Positions 25,964-35,045 of a stretch of 64,000 nt of DNA are shown here, piece after piece. The notes under the pieces were generated by a model, which saw nothing but the letters and a program-made list of their open reading frames with translations, was not told the origin of the DNA and made no database searches. The stretch is from Marivita sp. S6314 (GTDB lineage Bacteria > Pseudomonadota > Alphaproteobacteria > Rhodobacterales > Rhodobacteraceae). Both the position numbers and the translations under genes were made by a program. The stretch's first letter is position 1. Each line of letters starts with the position of its first letter. Location: positions 806,001 through 870,000 of the forward strand of contig NZ_JALKAO010000001.1 in the NCBI RefSeq assembly GCF_023015985.1, written 5' to 3'.

Positions 25964-26896
25964 ATGGGCGTTGCAGAAACCAAGATCTATCCAATCAACA
26001 CCGGCTGGCTCGAAGCCGACCTCGGCACGTATATCTTCTGGAAAGGCCCCGCCGGACAGAAGATCTGGAACCCGGTGTATTGCCATTATGTCGACACCGG
26101 TGAGCACAAGATCCTGATCGACACCGGCCTGTGTGACGAAGAGCGCGCCACCAAGTACCACCACAAATGCGACAAGCGCGGCTGCCTGCAGGTGCACGAG
26201 CATCTTGAACAGAAACTCGGCGTGCACCCCGATGAAATCGACGCCATCGTGTTCACCCACCTGCACTGGGACCACGTGCAGAACATGAAGGAATTCAAGA
26301 ACGCCCGCTACATCGCGCCCAAGGCCGAAATCGAAATGGCGTTCAATCCGCTGCCGCTCTACTACCGCACCTATGAAAGCGGCTATCTGGGCATTGATCC
26401 GGCCTATTCCGGATGCGTGTTCGAAGCGGTGGACGACGAATGCGAGGTTCTGCCCGGCATCACCATGTTCCACACGCCGGGCCATTCGGTCGGCCACATG
26501 GCGGTGTCCGTCGCCACCAGCGCAGGTGACATCGTGGTTGCGGGCGACGCGATCTTTCAGGAACGCAACATGGAGCCCAACCCCGACGAAGGCTGGCGCT
26601 ACTGGGTGCCCGCCCGTTTCGTGAACAGCTACGACGGCTGGAAATCCGTCGAAGAGCTCGACAAACGCGCCGACTACATCCTGGCCTGCCATGACAAGGT
26701 GGCCAATGCCCGCTCTGACGTCTTCCCCTATGACGGCATGCCCCTGCGCAAACGCCGTCAGGTGATCCCCGGCTACCAGTTCTACTTTGGCGACATGCCC
26801 GCTGGCAGCGTTGGCAAATCCGCCCCCGCCCTCACCAAGGACGAGGCCGAAGCCTACATCGCAAGCCTCGTGCCGCCCACGCCGGACCCCACCTGA
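25964..26896 (+). CDS. metallo-beta-lactamase-fold hydrolase, N-acyl-homoserine-lactonase family
   Basis: A 310-residue MBL-fold protein with the dinuclear zinc motif THLHWDH (His99, His101, Asp103, His104), His174 in HTPGHS, Asp195 in AGDAIF and His243 in ACHD, as in AiiA/AttM lactonases. The Tyr three residues after the bridging Asp in AiiA (Tyr194), which assists lactone opening, is Phe198 here. GGAGG precedes the ATG at 25964. It heads an operon of sugar-type enzymes, so a sugar-derived or gamma lactone is a likelier substrate than a signalling molecule. Confidence 0.85.
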   Translation: MGVAETKIYPINTGWLEADLGTYIFWKGPAGQKIWNPVYCHYVDTGEHKILIDTGLCDEERATKYHHKCDKRGCLQVHEHLEQKLGVHPDEIDAIVFTHLHWDHVQNMKEFKNARYIAPKAEIEMAFNPLPLYYRTYESGYLGIDPAYSGCVFEAVDDECEVLPGITMFHTPGHSVGHMAVSVATSAGDIVVAGDAIFQERNMEPNPDEGWRYWVPARFVNSYDGWKSVEELDKRADYILACHDKVANARSDVFPYDGMPLRKRRQVIPGYQFYFGDMPAGSVGKSAPALTKDEAEAYIASLVPPTPDPT

Positions 26897-26898
26897 CA

Positions 26899-27708
26899 AT
26901 GCAGGTGATCGACAGCATCCTCACGGTCGCGGACCAGTTTGATGCCATCGTCTTTGACCAGTTTGGCGTGCTGCACAACGGCACGTCACCCTATCCGCAC
27001 GCGATCCAAGCGCTTGATCGCCTGCGCCAGACCAGGTGTCAGCTGGCCGTCCTGTCCAATTCCGGCAAGCGCGCCGATCTAAACCTCCAACGGATCACCG
27101 CCATGGGGTTCGAACCGGGCACCTTTGTGCAGGTCATGACCTCTGGCGAGGCGGCCTGGCAAGACCTGCACGCGCGCCAGACTGGCCTGACGCTGTTCCC
27201 GATCACCGCCTCGCAAGAGGATGCGCACATCTGGGCCGGAGACCTGACGGTCACGTTTAGCCCCGATATCGCCAAGGCCGACGCCATCCTGCTCATGGGC
27301 CTGCCCGATCATGGCGACCACACCGCCGCCCATGCCGCCCTTGATCACGCATTGGCGCACGACCTGCCCGTTCTGTGTAGCAATCCCGACCGCGCCGCGC
27401 CACGCGCAGACGGAAAAACCGTGATATCGCCCGGAACACCCGCCCATGCGTTCCGCGACAAAGGCGGCACCGTCACGTTCTATGGCAAGCCGCATTTGCC
27501 CGTGTTCGATGCCCTTCAACGCACACTCAACATCAAAAACCCTAAAAAAATTCTAATGGTTGGCGACAGCCCGGAACACGACATCGCGGGCGCGCACACC
27601 GCTGGCTGGTCCAGCCTGTTTATCAGCGGCGGTCTGCATGCCGGATCATCGGGCAACCTGTTCTGCGACATCGCACCGCCGACCTATACGCTGGACACTC
27701 TGAAATGA
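26899..27708 (+). CDS. HAD-superfamily protein, subfamily IIA
   Basis: A 269-residue HAD protein. Motif I is VFDQFGVLHNG: the nucleophile Asp is kept but the second Asp (general acid/base) is replaced by Phe, as in the IIA subgroup annotated HAD-SF-IIA-hyp4. Motif II is VLSNSGKR and motif IV LMVGDSPEHDIAGAHTAGW. Loss of the acid/base Asp argues against an ordinary phosphatase. It starts two bases after the lactonase stop and overlaps the following aldolase by four bases, so it belongs firmly to this operon. Confidence 0.82.
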   Translation: MQVIDSILTVADQFDAIVFDQFGVLHNGTSPYPHAIQALDRLRQTRCQLAVLSNSGKRADLNLQRITAMGFEPGTFVQVMTSGEAAWQDLHARQTGLTLFPITASQEDAHIWAGDLTVTFSPDIAKADAILLMGLPDHGDHTAAHAALDHALAHDLPVLCSNPDRAAPRADGKTVISPGTPAHAFRDKGGTVTFYGKPHLPVFDALQRTLNIKNPKKILMVGDSPEHDIAGAHTAGWSSLFISGGLHAGSSGNLFCDIAPPTYTLDTLK

Positions 27709-28667
27709 CACATGCCCCACCCCCGGATTTCCGCGCCCTCAGCGCCCGCTTGGGCAGCGACCCGCTTCAGGTTCAGGGCCCCGGCGGCAACACGTCGATC
27801 AAGCGCGACGGCGTCATGTGGATCAAGGCCTCCGGCACCGAACTGGCCGACGCGACGCGCAAGGACATTTTCGTCGCCGTTAGCCGCGAAAAAGCAAGGG
27901 CCGAAGCCCACGGCGCAGGCGATGGCACTTGTAAAGCCACCGTGCTTGACCCCGCCATTACCCTGCGCCCGTCGATCGAAACCACCTTTCATGCGTTGCT
28001 CGATTGGCCTGTGGTGGCGCACACCCATTCCGTCGCCACATTGGTCCACGCGATCTCGCCCCAGGGCCGCACATTGGCGGCGCAAAAGCTGAAAGACCTG
28101 CCGGTCATCTTCGTCCCCTACCGCAAACCCGGCCTGCCCCTGACAAGCGCCATCATCGAGCGCCTGACGGCGGACGTTCAGGTGATCATCCTCGAAAACC
28201 ACGGGCTGGTCTGCGCGGGCCCCTCGGTACAGGCCGTGTCCGACCTGATCGCCGTGGTCGAAGACCGGCTCGCCCTGCCCGCGCAGGTGCCGCCAAACCC
28301 CGCCCCGCGGGCCGACCCGCCCGACGGCTACGCGTGGGATGCAGCTGCGACGGTTCTGGCCACCACCCCCCGGCTGACCACGCTCGCGCAAGCCGGATCG
28401 TACTATCCCGATCATGTCGTCTTCCTTGGGCCCGCCCTGCCGACAACGCCCACCGCCCCCGCCTGTCTGGTGCAAGGCATCGGCGCAGCGCTTCGCACCG
28501 ATGCCACGTCCTCGCAAACGGCCATGTTGCGTTGCCTTGCCGACGTACTGACGCGCTTGCCCGCAGATTGGGACGCCACGCCCATTGGCCCCGGCGCAGA
28601 GGCCGAATTGCTTGACTGGGACGCCGAAAAATACCGTCAGGCTTTGGCGGCCAAAGGCACGCCATGA
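27705..28667 (+). CDS. class II aldolase, long form (rhamnulose-phosphate-aldolase-like)
   Basis: A 320-residue protein whose first 200 residues are a class II aldolase: VQGPGGNTSIK, WIKASGTELA, catalytic Glu92 in PSIETTFH, zinc ligands His106 and His108 in AHTHSVA and His166 in ENHGLVCAG. The opening resembles the aldolase half of bifunctional RhaD/RhaE proteins, but the dehydrogenase half is absent; residues 200-320 are a short helical extension. All metal and acid residues are intact, in contrast to Asp80 in the shorter paralogue at 18960. It is coupled on both sides by ATGA overlaps. Confidence 0.85.
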   Translation: MTHAPPPDFRALSARLGSDPLQVQGPGGNTSIKRDGVMWIKASGTELADATRKDIFVAVSREKARAEAHGAGDGTCKATVLDPAITLRPSIETTFHALLDWPVVAHTHSVATLVHAISPQGRTLAAQKLKDLPVIFVPYRKPGLPLTSAIIERLTADVQVIILENHGLVCAGPSVQAVSDLIAVVEDRLALPAQVPPNPAPRADPPDGYAWDAAATVLATTPRLTTLAQAGSYYPDHVVFLGPALPTTPTAPACLVQGIGAALRTDATSSQTAMLRCLADVLTRLPADWDATPIGPGAEAELLDWDAEKYRQALAAKGTP

Positions 28668-29932
28668 CGGCCTTGTTTCTTGGCGTTGATCTTGGAACCT
28701 CCGGCATCCGGTGCGCCGCCACGGACGCGCAGGGCAAAGTGATCGGCATGGCGCGCGCGCCCTACCCCGACGCCTCCGCACAGGGGTGGTGGCAGGCCGT
28801 ATCGGACGGGTTGCACGCCCTGCGCACCGACATCGGCCCCGACGCCATGCGCGCCATCCGGAGCGCGGCAGTGGGCGGCACCTCCGGCACCATGGTCTTG
28901 GTGGATGCCGCGCTGAATCCCGTGACCGCGCCGCTGATGTACAATTCCAATGGCTTTGATGCCGAGGCACAGGTGATCGCGGACTGCGCCCCCCCGGATC
29001 ACATCACCCGAGGAAGCGCCTCTGCCCTGGGCCGGGCCTTGCGCCTGCAATCGCAAGACAGCGCACACACGGCCACGCACCTGTGCCATCAGGCCGATTT
29101 CATCCTCGCCAAACTCGCGGGCCGCGCCGGGCATTCGGATGAAAACAACTGCCTGAAAACGGGCTATGATGTGGTCAACACATGCTGGCCCGACTGGTTC
29201 GCCAGAACCGGCCTCAGAACAGAGCTGCTGCCAGACGTACACCCGGTTGGGACCGCCATTGGCCAGGTCGACCCCGCCATCGCGCAAGAGTTCGGCTTTG
29301 CCCCCGAACTGATCCTCCGGGTCGGCACCACCGACAGCATCGCGGCGTTTCTGGCCGCCGGGGCCGACACTATCGGCGATGTGGTCACGTCCTTTGGCAC
29401 GACGCTGGCGATCAAGATGCTCAGCGACCGACGCATCGACGATCCCGCACGCGGCATCTACAGCCATAAACTGGGCGCCATGTGGCTGGTGGGCGGCGCC
29501 TCCAACACCGGGGGCGGCGCGTTGCTGGCGCATTTCACCCCGGACGAGATGACCACCCTCAGCGCCAGGATGGATCCCACCACCGACACCGGGCTGACCT
29601 ATTACCCCCTGCCGCGAAAGGGTGAGCGCTTTCCCATAGCTGACCCGGATCTCGAACCAAGCCTCACACCGCGCCCGCAGGACGACGTTCTGTTCCTGCA
29701 GGGCCTGTTCGAAGGGATCACCCGGATCGAAGCCCAATGCTATGACGCCCTGCGCGACCTTGGCGCGCCGCCGATCACGCGGATCCTGTCAGCGGGGGGC
29801 GGTGCACGCAACGATGCGTGGCGGGCAATCCGGCAAAGGCATATCCCTTACCCGATCACGGTGTCGCACAACACCGAAGCCTCGGTCGGGCTGGCTCTGC
29901 TCTGTGCCAGCCACGCAAACGCATCCGCCTAG
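28664..29932 (+). CDS. FGGY carbohydrate kinase, D-ribulokinase-like
   Basis: A 422-residue FGGY kinase: phosphate loop FLGVDLGTSGIRC, GGTSGTMVLVD, and GGGARNDAWRAIRQ for the C-terminal adenosine site. ENNCLKTGYDVVN and the shorter-than-usual length resemble the plant/cyanobacterial D-ribulose kinase branch rather than the 500-residue xylulokinases. It is last in the right-hand operon, overlaps the aldolase by four bases, and ends in a four-base convergent overlap (CTAG) with the RND gene. Likely forms the sugar phosphate that one of the aldolases cleaves. Confidence 0.88.
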   Translation: MTALFLGVDLGTSGIRCAATDAQGKVIGMARAPYPDASAQGWWQAVSDGLHALRTDIGPDAMRAIRSAAVGGTSGTMVLVDAALNPVTAPLMYNSNGFDAEAQVIADCAPPDHITRGSASALGRALRLQSQDSAHTATHLCHQADFILAKLAGRAGHSDENNCLKTGYDVVNTCWPDWFARTGLRTELLPDVHPVGTAIGQVDPAIAQEFGFAPELILRVGTTDSIAAFLAAGADTIGDVVTSFGTTLAIKMLSDRRIDDPARGIYSHKLGAMWLVGGASNTGGGALLAHFTPDEMTTLSARMDPTTDTGLTYYPLPRKGERFPIADPDLEPSLTPRPQDDVLFLQGLFEGITRIEAQCYDALRDLGAPPITRILSAGGGARNDAWRAIRQRHIPYPITVSHNTEASVGLALLCASHANASA

Positions 29933-32900
29933 GCCGCTGCCACGCGCGCGCTGCGCATGAAGAACGCATAGTAGAATACCGGCGCGGCCACCAAGGTCAG
30001 GATGGACGCAAACGCCAAGCCCCCCATGATGGTGATCGCCATCGACTGAAAGAACGCGTCCCAGATCAGGGGCAACATCCCCAGAATGGTCGTCGCCGCC
30101 GCCAGGACCACCGGCCGCAAGCGCGATGTTGACGCCTCAACGATTGAATCCACCAGCGATTGCTTCGGTTTCTCGGCGCGCACGATGTCGATCTCTTCCA
30201 CCAGCACGATCCCGTTCTTGATCAGCATCCCCGAAAGCGACAACAGCCCCAGCAGCGCTGTAAAGGTAAACGGTGCGCCAACACCCAACAGTGCAAGACT
30301 GACCCCGTTCACCGACATCGGCACCAACAGCCAGATGATCAACGGCTGCCGCAACGCGTTGAACAGAAGCACAGAGATCAGGATCATGATGATCAGGCTC
30401 AACGGCAATTGCTGCGCAAGGCTGGCCTGTGCATCGGACGAGCTTTCCAGCTCTCCGCCCCATTCCATCTTGTACCCCGGCGGCAACGGCATGTTTTCAA
30501 TCGCCTCCAGCACCTCGGCCTGCACCTGTGCGGCGGTCATCCCTTTGACGATATCTGCACCCACGGTGATGGTCAGCAACCGGTCCCGGCGCATCAGCAA
30601 CGTGTTCTGCGGATCAAAGGTCAACCCGTCCGTCACCTGGTCAAAGGGCAGGAAACTCTGCGCGTTCTGCGAATACACAACGTGATCCGTCAGCGCCAAA
30701 CCCGCATCCGGTGCGGTGCGCAGCACAATCGGGATCTGCCGCTCGCCTTCGCGGTACACGCCCGCATCAATCCCTTCCGTCGCAAAGCGCAGCGTCATGG
30801 TGATGTCGTCGCGCGTGATGCCGGCCTCCTGTGCGCGGTCGGTCGCATAAACCGGGCGCAGCACCTGTTCCTGTTCGCGCCAGTCGATGCGCGGGGCCAC
30901 GATATTGTCGGACGCCGCCAACAACCGCGCCATCGCCTCATCCGCCAGATCGCGCAGCACCTCCGGGTCGGGCCCCGAGAACCGCGCCTGAATCGGATCC
31001 CCGCCGCCCGGCCCGAACGCCAGCCGCTTGGCGCGGAATTCCCCCTGCGGTAGGGTGCTGGCGGCAAATGTCTCAAGGTCGGCAATCAGCGGCGCAATCT
31101 CGTTGATCGTTTCGGTGCGCACGATGATGTGGCCATAGCTCGGATTGGGGTCTTCCGCCTGATAGGTCAGCATGAACCGGTCCGCGCCCTGCCCGACAAA
31201 CGCGGTCGAAGACACGACATCCTCCCGCGCCAGCAACCAGTCTTCCAGCACCGCCAGATCGCGCGAGGTCTGCTGGATCGACGCGCCCTGCTCCAGCTTG
31301 TAATGAACAAAGAACAGCGGCGTGTTGCTGTCTGGAAAGAACTGCTGCTTGATCTGACCAAACAGCATGAAACACACCACGGTCACGCCCACCAATCCCA
31401 GGATCACAAGCCACCACGCCTTCAGCGCCGCGCGCAAGCTCTGGGCATACAGACGGAACATCAGCCCGCCATAGGCATCATCCGCGCCCCCGGCCCCCTG
31501 CTTGAAAAAGTAATGCCCCAGAAGCGGCGTCACCGTCAGCGCCAGAACCCAGGACAACAGCAGCGAAATCGCGATCACCGCGAACAGCGAAAACAGGAAT
31601 TCGCCCGTGGCATCCGGGCTCAGCCCGATCCCGGCAAAGGCCATGATCCCGATGACCGTCGCACCCAGCAATGGCACCTGCGTCTTGCTGGCCGCTTCAT
31701 CCGCCGCCTCGCGCGAAGCCTTCCCGCGCCGCATCGAAATCTGCATGCCCTCGGCCACCACAATGGCATTGTCGACCAGCATCCCCATCGCAATGATCAG
31801 CGCGCCAAGGGAAATCCGCTCCATCTCGATCGAAAAGATCGCCATGAAAAACAGCGTGCCCACAACCGTCAACAAGAGCGTCGTGCCCACAACCAACGCC
31901 GCGCGCCAGCCCATGAACACCGCCAGAACGATCACCACGATGGACACCGAAATCGCGAGGTTCACAAGGAAATCGTTGGACGCCTGCTCGACCACCACAT
32001 GCTGCTGGTAGATCGGATGCAAACCGACACCCAACGGGATCTGCGGCGCAAGAGCATCCAGCTTTGCATCCGCCCGTTTGCCCACGTCGACAATGTTCTC
32101 CGACCCGATCCCGGCCACCCCAAGAGTAAAGGCTTCCACGCCGTTATACCGGATCATCAGGTCCGGCGTCGCATCCCGCGCCCGTGTCACAGACGCAAAA
32201 TCAAACAGGTTGAGGATCTCGCCCCCGACGCCCACCGTCAGACCCGCGATCTCCTGCACCGTGTCGTTGCCCTCCGGCCCCTGGATCAGCGTGCGTCCCT
32301 CAACGCTCTGCAACGACCCGCCATCAACAACCGAATTGGCATTGGCCAGCGCGCTTTGCACCGCCAGCGGCGGCACGTTCAGGTTGGTGCTCAGAACAAG
32401 GTTCGGCTCCACATAGATGACCTCGTTGGGCACCCCCGACAGGCTCACATCCGCAACCCCCGGCACCGTCAGCAATTCGCGCCTCAGAAACGTCGCCAGA
32501 CTGTTGATTTCGGCATCGGTGTAGCCCGGCGCGGTGACCGCATAGTAAATGCCGAACACATCCCCGAACCCGTCATTCACAAAGGGCGGCTTTGCCCCCG
32601 CGGGCAATCGCGCCGCCGTCACCCGGTTGCGCAGCTTGGTCCAGATCTCGGGAAGCTCTGAGCCGTCATACTGGTCCTTCATGTCCACCGTGATCCGGGA
32701 CAATCCGGGTTGGTTCACAGACCGGACTTCCTTGACCTCCGACATCTTCTGGATCTCGGATTCCAGCGGCTCCGACACCTCCCGCGCCACCTGCTGTGCG
32801 CTTGCGCCGGGATATTCGGTGACAACAACCGCAGACTTGATGGTAAAGGCCGGGTCTTCCAGGCGACCCAGCGAAAAGAACCCCCAGATCCCGCCCAGCA

Positions 32901-32964
32901 AGGCCCCCAGTATGATCAGCCATGTCAGGATCGGCTTGTCGATCGACGCGCGTGCAATATTCAT
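29929..32964 (-). CDS. RND efflux pump inner-membrane transporter (AcrB family)
   Basis: A 1011-residue RND permease with the N-terminal helix SIDKPILTWLIILGALLGG, large periplasmic loops and twelve predicted helices. TM4 reads MGMLVDNAIVVAEG, so the second Asp of the usual proton-relay pair is Asn, as in a branch of the family. The ATG at 32964 is used; the longer frame begins with TTG. It lies 8 bases after the adaptor gene stop. There is no outer-membrane channel gene next to it, so it must use a TolC encoded elsewhere. Confidence 0.9.
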   Translation of the reverse strand: MNIARASIDKPILTWLIILGALLGGIWGFFSLGRLEDPAFTIKSAVVVTEYPGASAQQVAREVSEPLESEIQKMSEVKEVRSVNQPGLSRITVDMKDQYDGSELPEIWTKLRNRVTAARLPAGAKPPFVNDGFGDVFGIYYAVTAPGYTDAEINSLATFLRRELLTVPGVADVSLSGVPNEVIYVEPNLVLSTNLNVPPLAVQSALANANSVVDGGSLQSVEGRTLIQGPEGNDTVQEIAGLTVGVGGEILNLFDFASVTRARDATPDLMIRYNGVEAFTLGVAGIGSENIVDVGKRADAKLDALAPQIPLGVGLHPIYQQHVVVEQASNDFLVNLAISVSIVVIVLAVFMGWRAALVVGTTLLLTVVGTLFFMAIFSIEMERISLGALIIAMGMLVDNAIVVAEGMQISMRRGKASREAADEAASKTQVPLLGATVIGIMAFAGIGLSPDATGEFLFSLFAVIAISLLLSWVLALTVTPLLGHYFFKQGAGGADDAYGGLMFRLYAQSLRAALKAWWLVILGLVGVTVVCFMLFGQIKQQFFPDSNTPLFFVHYKLEQGASIQQTSRDLAVLEDWLLAREDVVSSTAFVGQGADRFMLTYQAEDPNPSYGHIIVRTETINEIAPLIADLETFAASTLPQGEFRAKRLAFGPGGGDPIQARFSGPDPEVLRDLADEAMARLLAASDNIVAPRIDWREQEQVLRPVYATDRAQEAGITRDDITMTLRFATEGIDAGVYREGERQIPIVLRTAPDAGLALTDHVVYSQNAQSFLPFDQVTDGLTFDPQNTLLMRRDRLLTITVGADIVKGMTAAQVQAEVLEAIENMPLPPGYKMEWGGELESSSDAQASLAQQLPLSLIIMILISVLLFNALRQPLIIWLLVPMSVNGVSLALLGVGAPFTFTALLGLLSLSGMLIKNGIVLVEEIDIVRAEKPKQSLVDSIVEASTSRLRPVVLAAATTILGMLPLIWDAFFQSMAITIMGGLAFASILTLVAAPVFYYAFFMRSARVAAA

Positions 32965-32972
32965 GGTCGAGC

Positions 32973-34004
32973 TCAATTCGCAAAGCCCGAGAACCGCGTC
33001 ACACGGTCCCGGTCACTCAGTTGCGTCGCGCCGCTCGCCACGATTTCCTGCCCCGGCTCCAACCCGGCCAAAACGCGAATCTCGCCATGGATACCGGGTT
33101 CAATTTCAACCGGCTGACGGCGCACAGTGCCAAGTTCAGCCCCGTCAGGCGTAAATACCATCACATGCGCGGACCCGTCATTGGCCGTAATCACAGCCGA
33201 GGCCGGGATCGTGATATCACGCTCCGGCGCACCCAGCTTTGCATAGACCGTGACCGACGATCCCGGCAAAATCACAAGGCTGTCGGGCGGGGTCATGCCC
33301 AGCGTGATCCGGAACGTCTGACCGACCTGCGACGTCTCTGCGTTGAATTCGCGCGGCGTCACCGTGAACCGCGTGTCCGAGGTGGGAAACTCTGCCCAAA
33401 GCTCGATCTCCGGGTCACGCCCGGCGGTTTGAAACAGGATCTCGGGCACGTCGATCTCGATCCGCAGATCCGACATGTCATGCAACCGCGCAATCGGTGT
33501 GCCCGCCGCAATCGTTGAAAAATTCGCCACGTTCCGCGTTGCCACCAAGGCGTCAAACGGCGCGAGAAGCGTCGCGTTCTCCAGCGACCGCTCGGCATTG
33601 CGCACCGCGATATCCGCCAGTTTGAGCGCCGTATCGGCGTCATCCACCGTCACCTGGCTGACCGTATTGCCCTGCAGCTTCTGCAACCGCTCCAGCGTCC
33701 TTTGTGCCTGTTCACGCTGCACCCGCGCCTGATCCAGCGCCAGTTCGAACGGCTCAAGGTCAAGCTGGGCCACCACCGTGCCCTTGGCGATCCGGTTGCC
33801 TTCAATCAGCGGCAATTCGACAATCTGCCCGCCCACCTGAAATGCTAGATCCACCGTTTCCTTGGCCACGACATGCCCAAAGAACTGCCGTGTCAGGTCC
33901 CCGTTGACCTGCTGCACCTCGATAATTTTCGCCAATCGCGCCTCTTGCGCGGTGGCCAGAACCGGCACCAAAAGCACACAGAGAACAGCAAGAATACGAA
34001 CCAT
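32973..34004 (-). CDS. RND efflux periplasmic adaptor (membrane fusion protein)
   Basis: A 343-residue adaptor with a signal peptide (MVRILAVLCVLLVPVLATAQ) and no lipobox. FQVGGQIVELPLIEGNRI is the first half of the lipoyl domain, the helical hairpin follows (about 75-150, QARVQREQAQRTLERLQK), then the second lipoyl half LLAPFDALVATR and beta-barrel. The start at 34004 has GGAG upstream, better than two longer in-frame options. It is first in a two-gene operon with the RND pump. Confidence 0.9.
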   Translation of the reverse strand: MVRILAVLCVLLVPVLATAQEARLAKIIEVQQVNGDLTRQFFGHVVAKETVDLAFQVGGQIVELPLIEGNRIAKGTVVAQLDLEPFELALDQARVQREQAQRTLERLQKLQGNTVSQVTVDDADTALKLADIAVRNAERSLENATLLAPFDALVATRNVANFSTIAAGTPIARLHDMSDLRIEIDVPEILFQTAGRDPEIELWAEFPTSDTRFTVTPREFNAETSQVGQTFRITLGMTPPDSLVILPGSSVTVYAKLGAPERDITIPASAVITANDGSAHVMVFTPDGAELGTVRRQPVEIEPGIHGEIRVLAGLEPGQEIVASGATQLSDRDRVTRFSGFAN

Positions 34005-34085
34005 GATCCCACTCCAATCGGACATCGCACCTGTCGGCAGATCGCGCACGACTGGCGCGGTGACTACCACATTCCGTGCCAATTT

Positions 34086-34104
34086 AAACCGATCAGTTCA
34101 GTTT
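34086..34104. promoter_or_regulatory. imperfect palindrome upstream of the efflux operon
   Basis: A 19-bp element with outer arms AAAC and GTTT and seven of nine complementary pairs, 82 bases ahead of the adaptor start in the 207-base gap shared with the divergent hydratase gene. The shape suits a TetR-type repressor, but no regulator gene is adjacent. Confidence 0.3.
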
Positions 34105-34211
34105 TCGAGGGCAAAACCTGTTCACCCCCTGCAACCGGCTGTGCAAACGGGCGCTGTCCTGCGTAAAAAGCGCATGAATGACATCCTTCAGCACGCCAAA
34201 GGAGCCCTCAC

Positions 34212-35045
34212 ATGACCACCGACATGCGGGACTGGATCGGCAAAACCGAAACCACCACCGGCACGATCAGCCCGTTGCAGGCTGACATGCTGCAGGCCAC
34301 GCTCGGCGCAGCGGATCACCCCGCCCCCGCCCTCGGCGATCCGGCCCCGTATCTGTGGCACTGGACCGCCTTCGCACCGACCGTGCCGATGTCCGACCTG
34401 GCCCCGGATGGCCACCAGCACCGGGGCGGTTTCCTGCCGCCGGTGCCACATCCACGGCGCATGTGGGCCGGCGGCACGCTGACCTTCCACGCCCCCATCC
34501 GCATCGGCGACCCGCTGCGTCAGGTCTCAACCATCCAAAGCATCGACCGGAAATCCGACAGCATGGTCTTTGTCGCCGTCGCGCACGAGGTCTATCACGC
34601 CGACACCCATCTGCTGTCCGAGGTGCACAACATCGTCTACCTCGACATCCCGCCGTCCTACTCACCGCCAAACCCGAAACCGGTCCCGGACAGCCCGGTT
34701 TTCTCCATCGACGAACCGATGCCGATCACCCGGCTGTTCCGCTACTCCGCCGCAACCTTCAACGCGCACCGCATTCACTATGACCTGTCGTACGCCCGCG
34801 ACGTTGAGAACTATCCCGGCCTGCTGGTGCACGGACCATTGCAGGCCACGCTGATGCTGGCCCACGCGGCCCGTCACACCGGTCGCACCCCCCGCAGCTT
34901 CGCCTATCGCGGCGTTCACCCGATGTTTCACGATGACCCGATGCAGATCATGGGATTCGACGCAACCCACGATAGCCTGTCGGTCTGCACCGTCAAACCG
35001 GGTCGCCATCAGGGCATGCACGGCACGATCCGCTGGGCGGATTAG
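34212..35045 (+). CDS. HTD2/MaoC-like hydratase (mesaconyl-C4-CoA hydratase-like)
   Basis: A 277-residue double-hotdog protein. The N-terminal half includes PVPHPRRMWAGGTLTF; the C-terminal half has RYSAATFNAHRIHYD, the hydratase-2 type Asn/His/Asp region, and YPGLLVHGPLQATLM. This arrangement is that of mesaconyl-C4-CoA / 3-methylfumaryl-CoA hydratases and HTD2 dehydratases. AAAGGAG precedes the ATG. It is convergent with the TRAP operon (four-base overlap of stops), so a shared pathway is suggested only by proximity. Confidence 0.8.
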   Translation: MTTDMRDWIGKTETTTGTISPLQADMLQATLGAADHPAPALGDPAPYLWHWTAFAPTVPMSDLAPDGHQHRGGFLPPVPHPRRMWAGGTLTFHAPIRIGDPLRQVSTIQSIDRKSDSMVFVAVAHEVYHADTHLLSEVHNIVYLDIPPSYSPPNPKPVPDSPVFSIDEPMPITRLFRYSAATFNAHRIHYDLSYARDVENYPGLLVHGPLQATLMLAHAARHTGRTPRSFAYRGVHPMFHDDPMQIMGFDATHDSLSVCTVKPGRHQGMHGTIRWAD

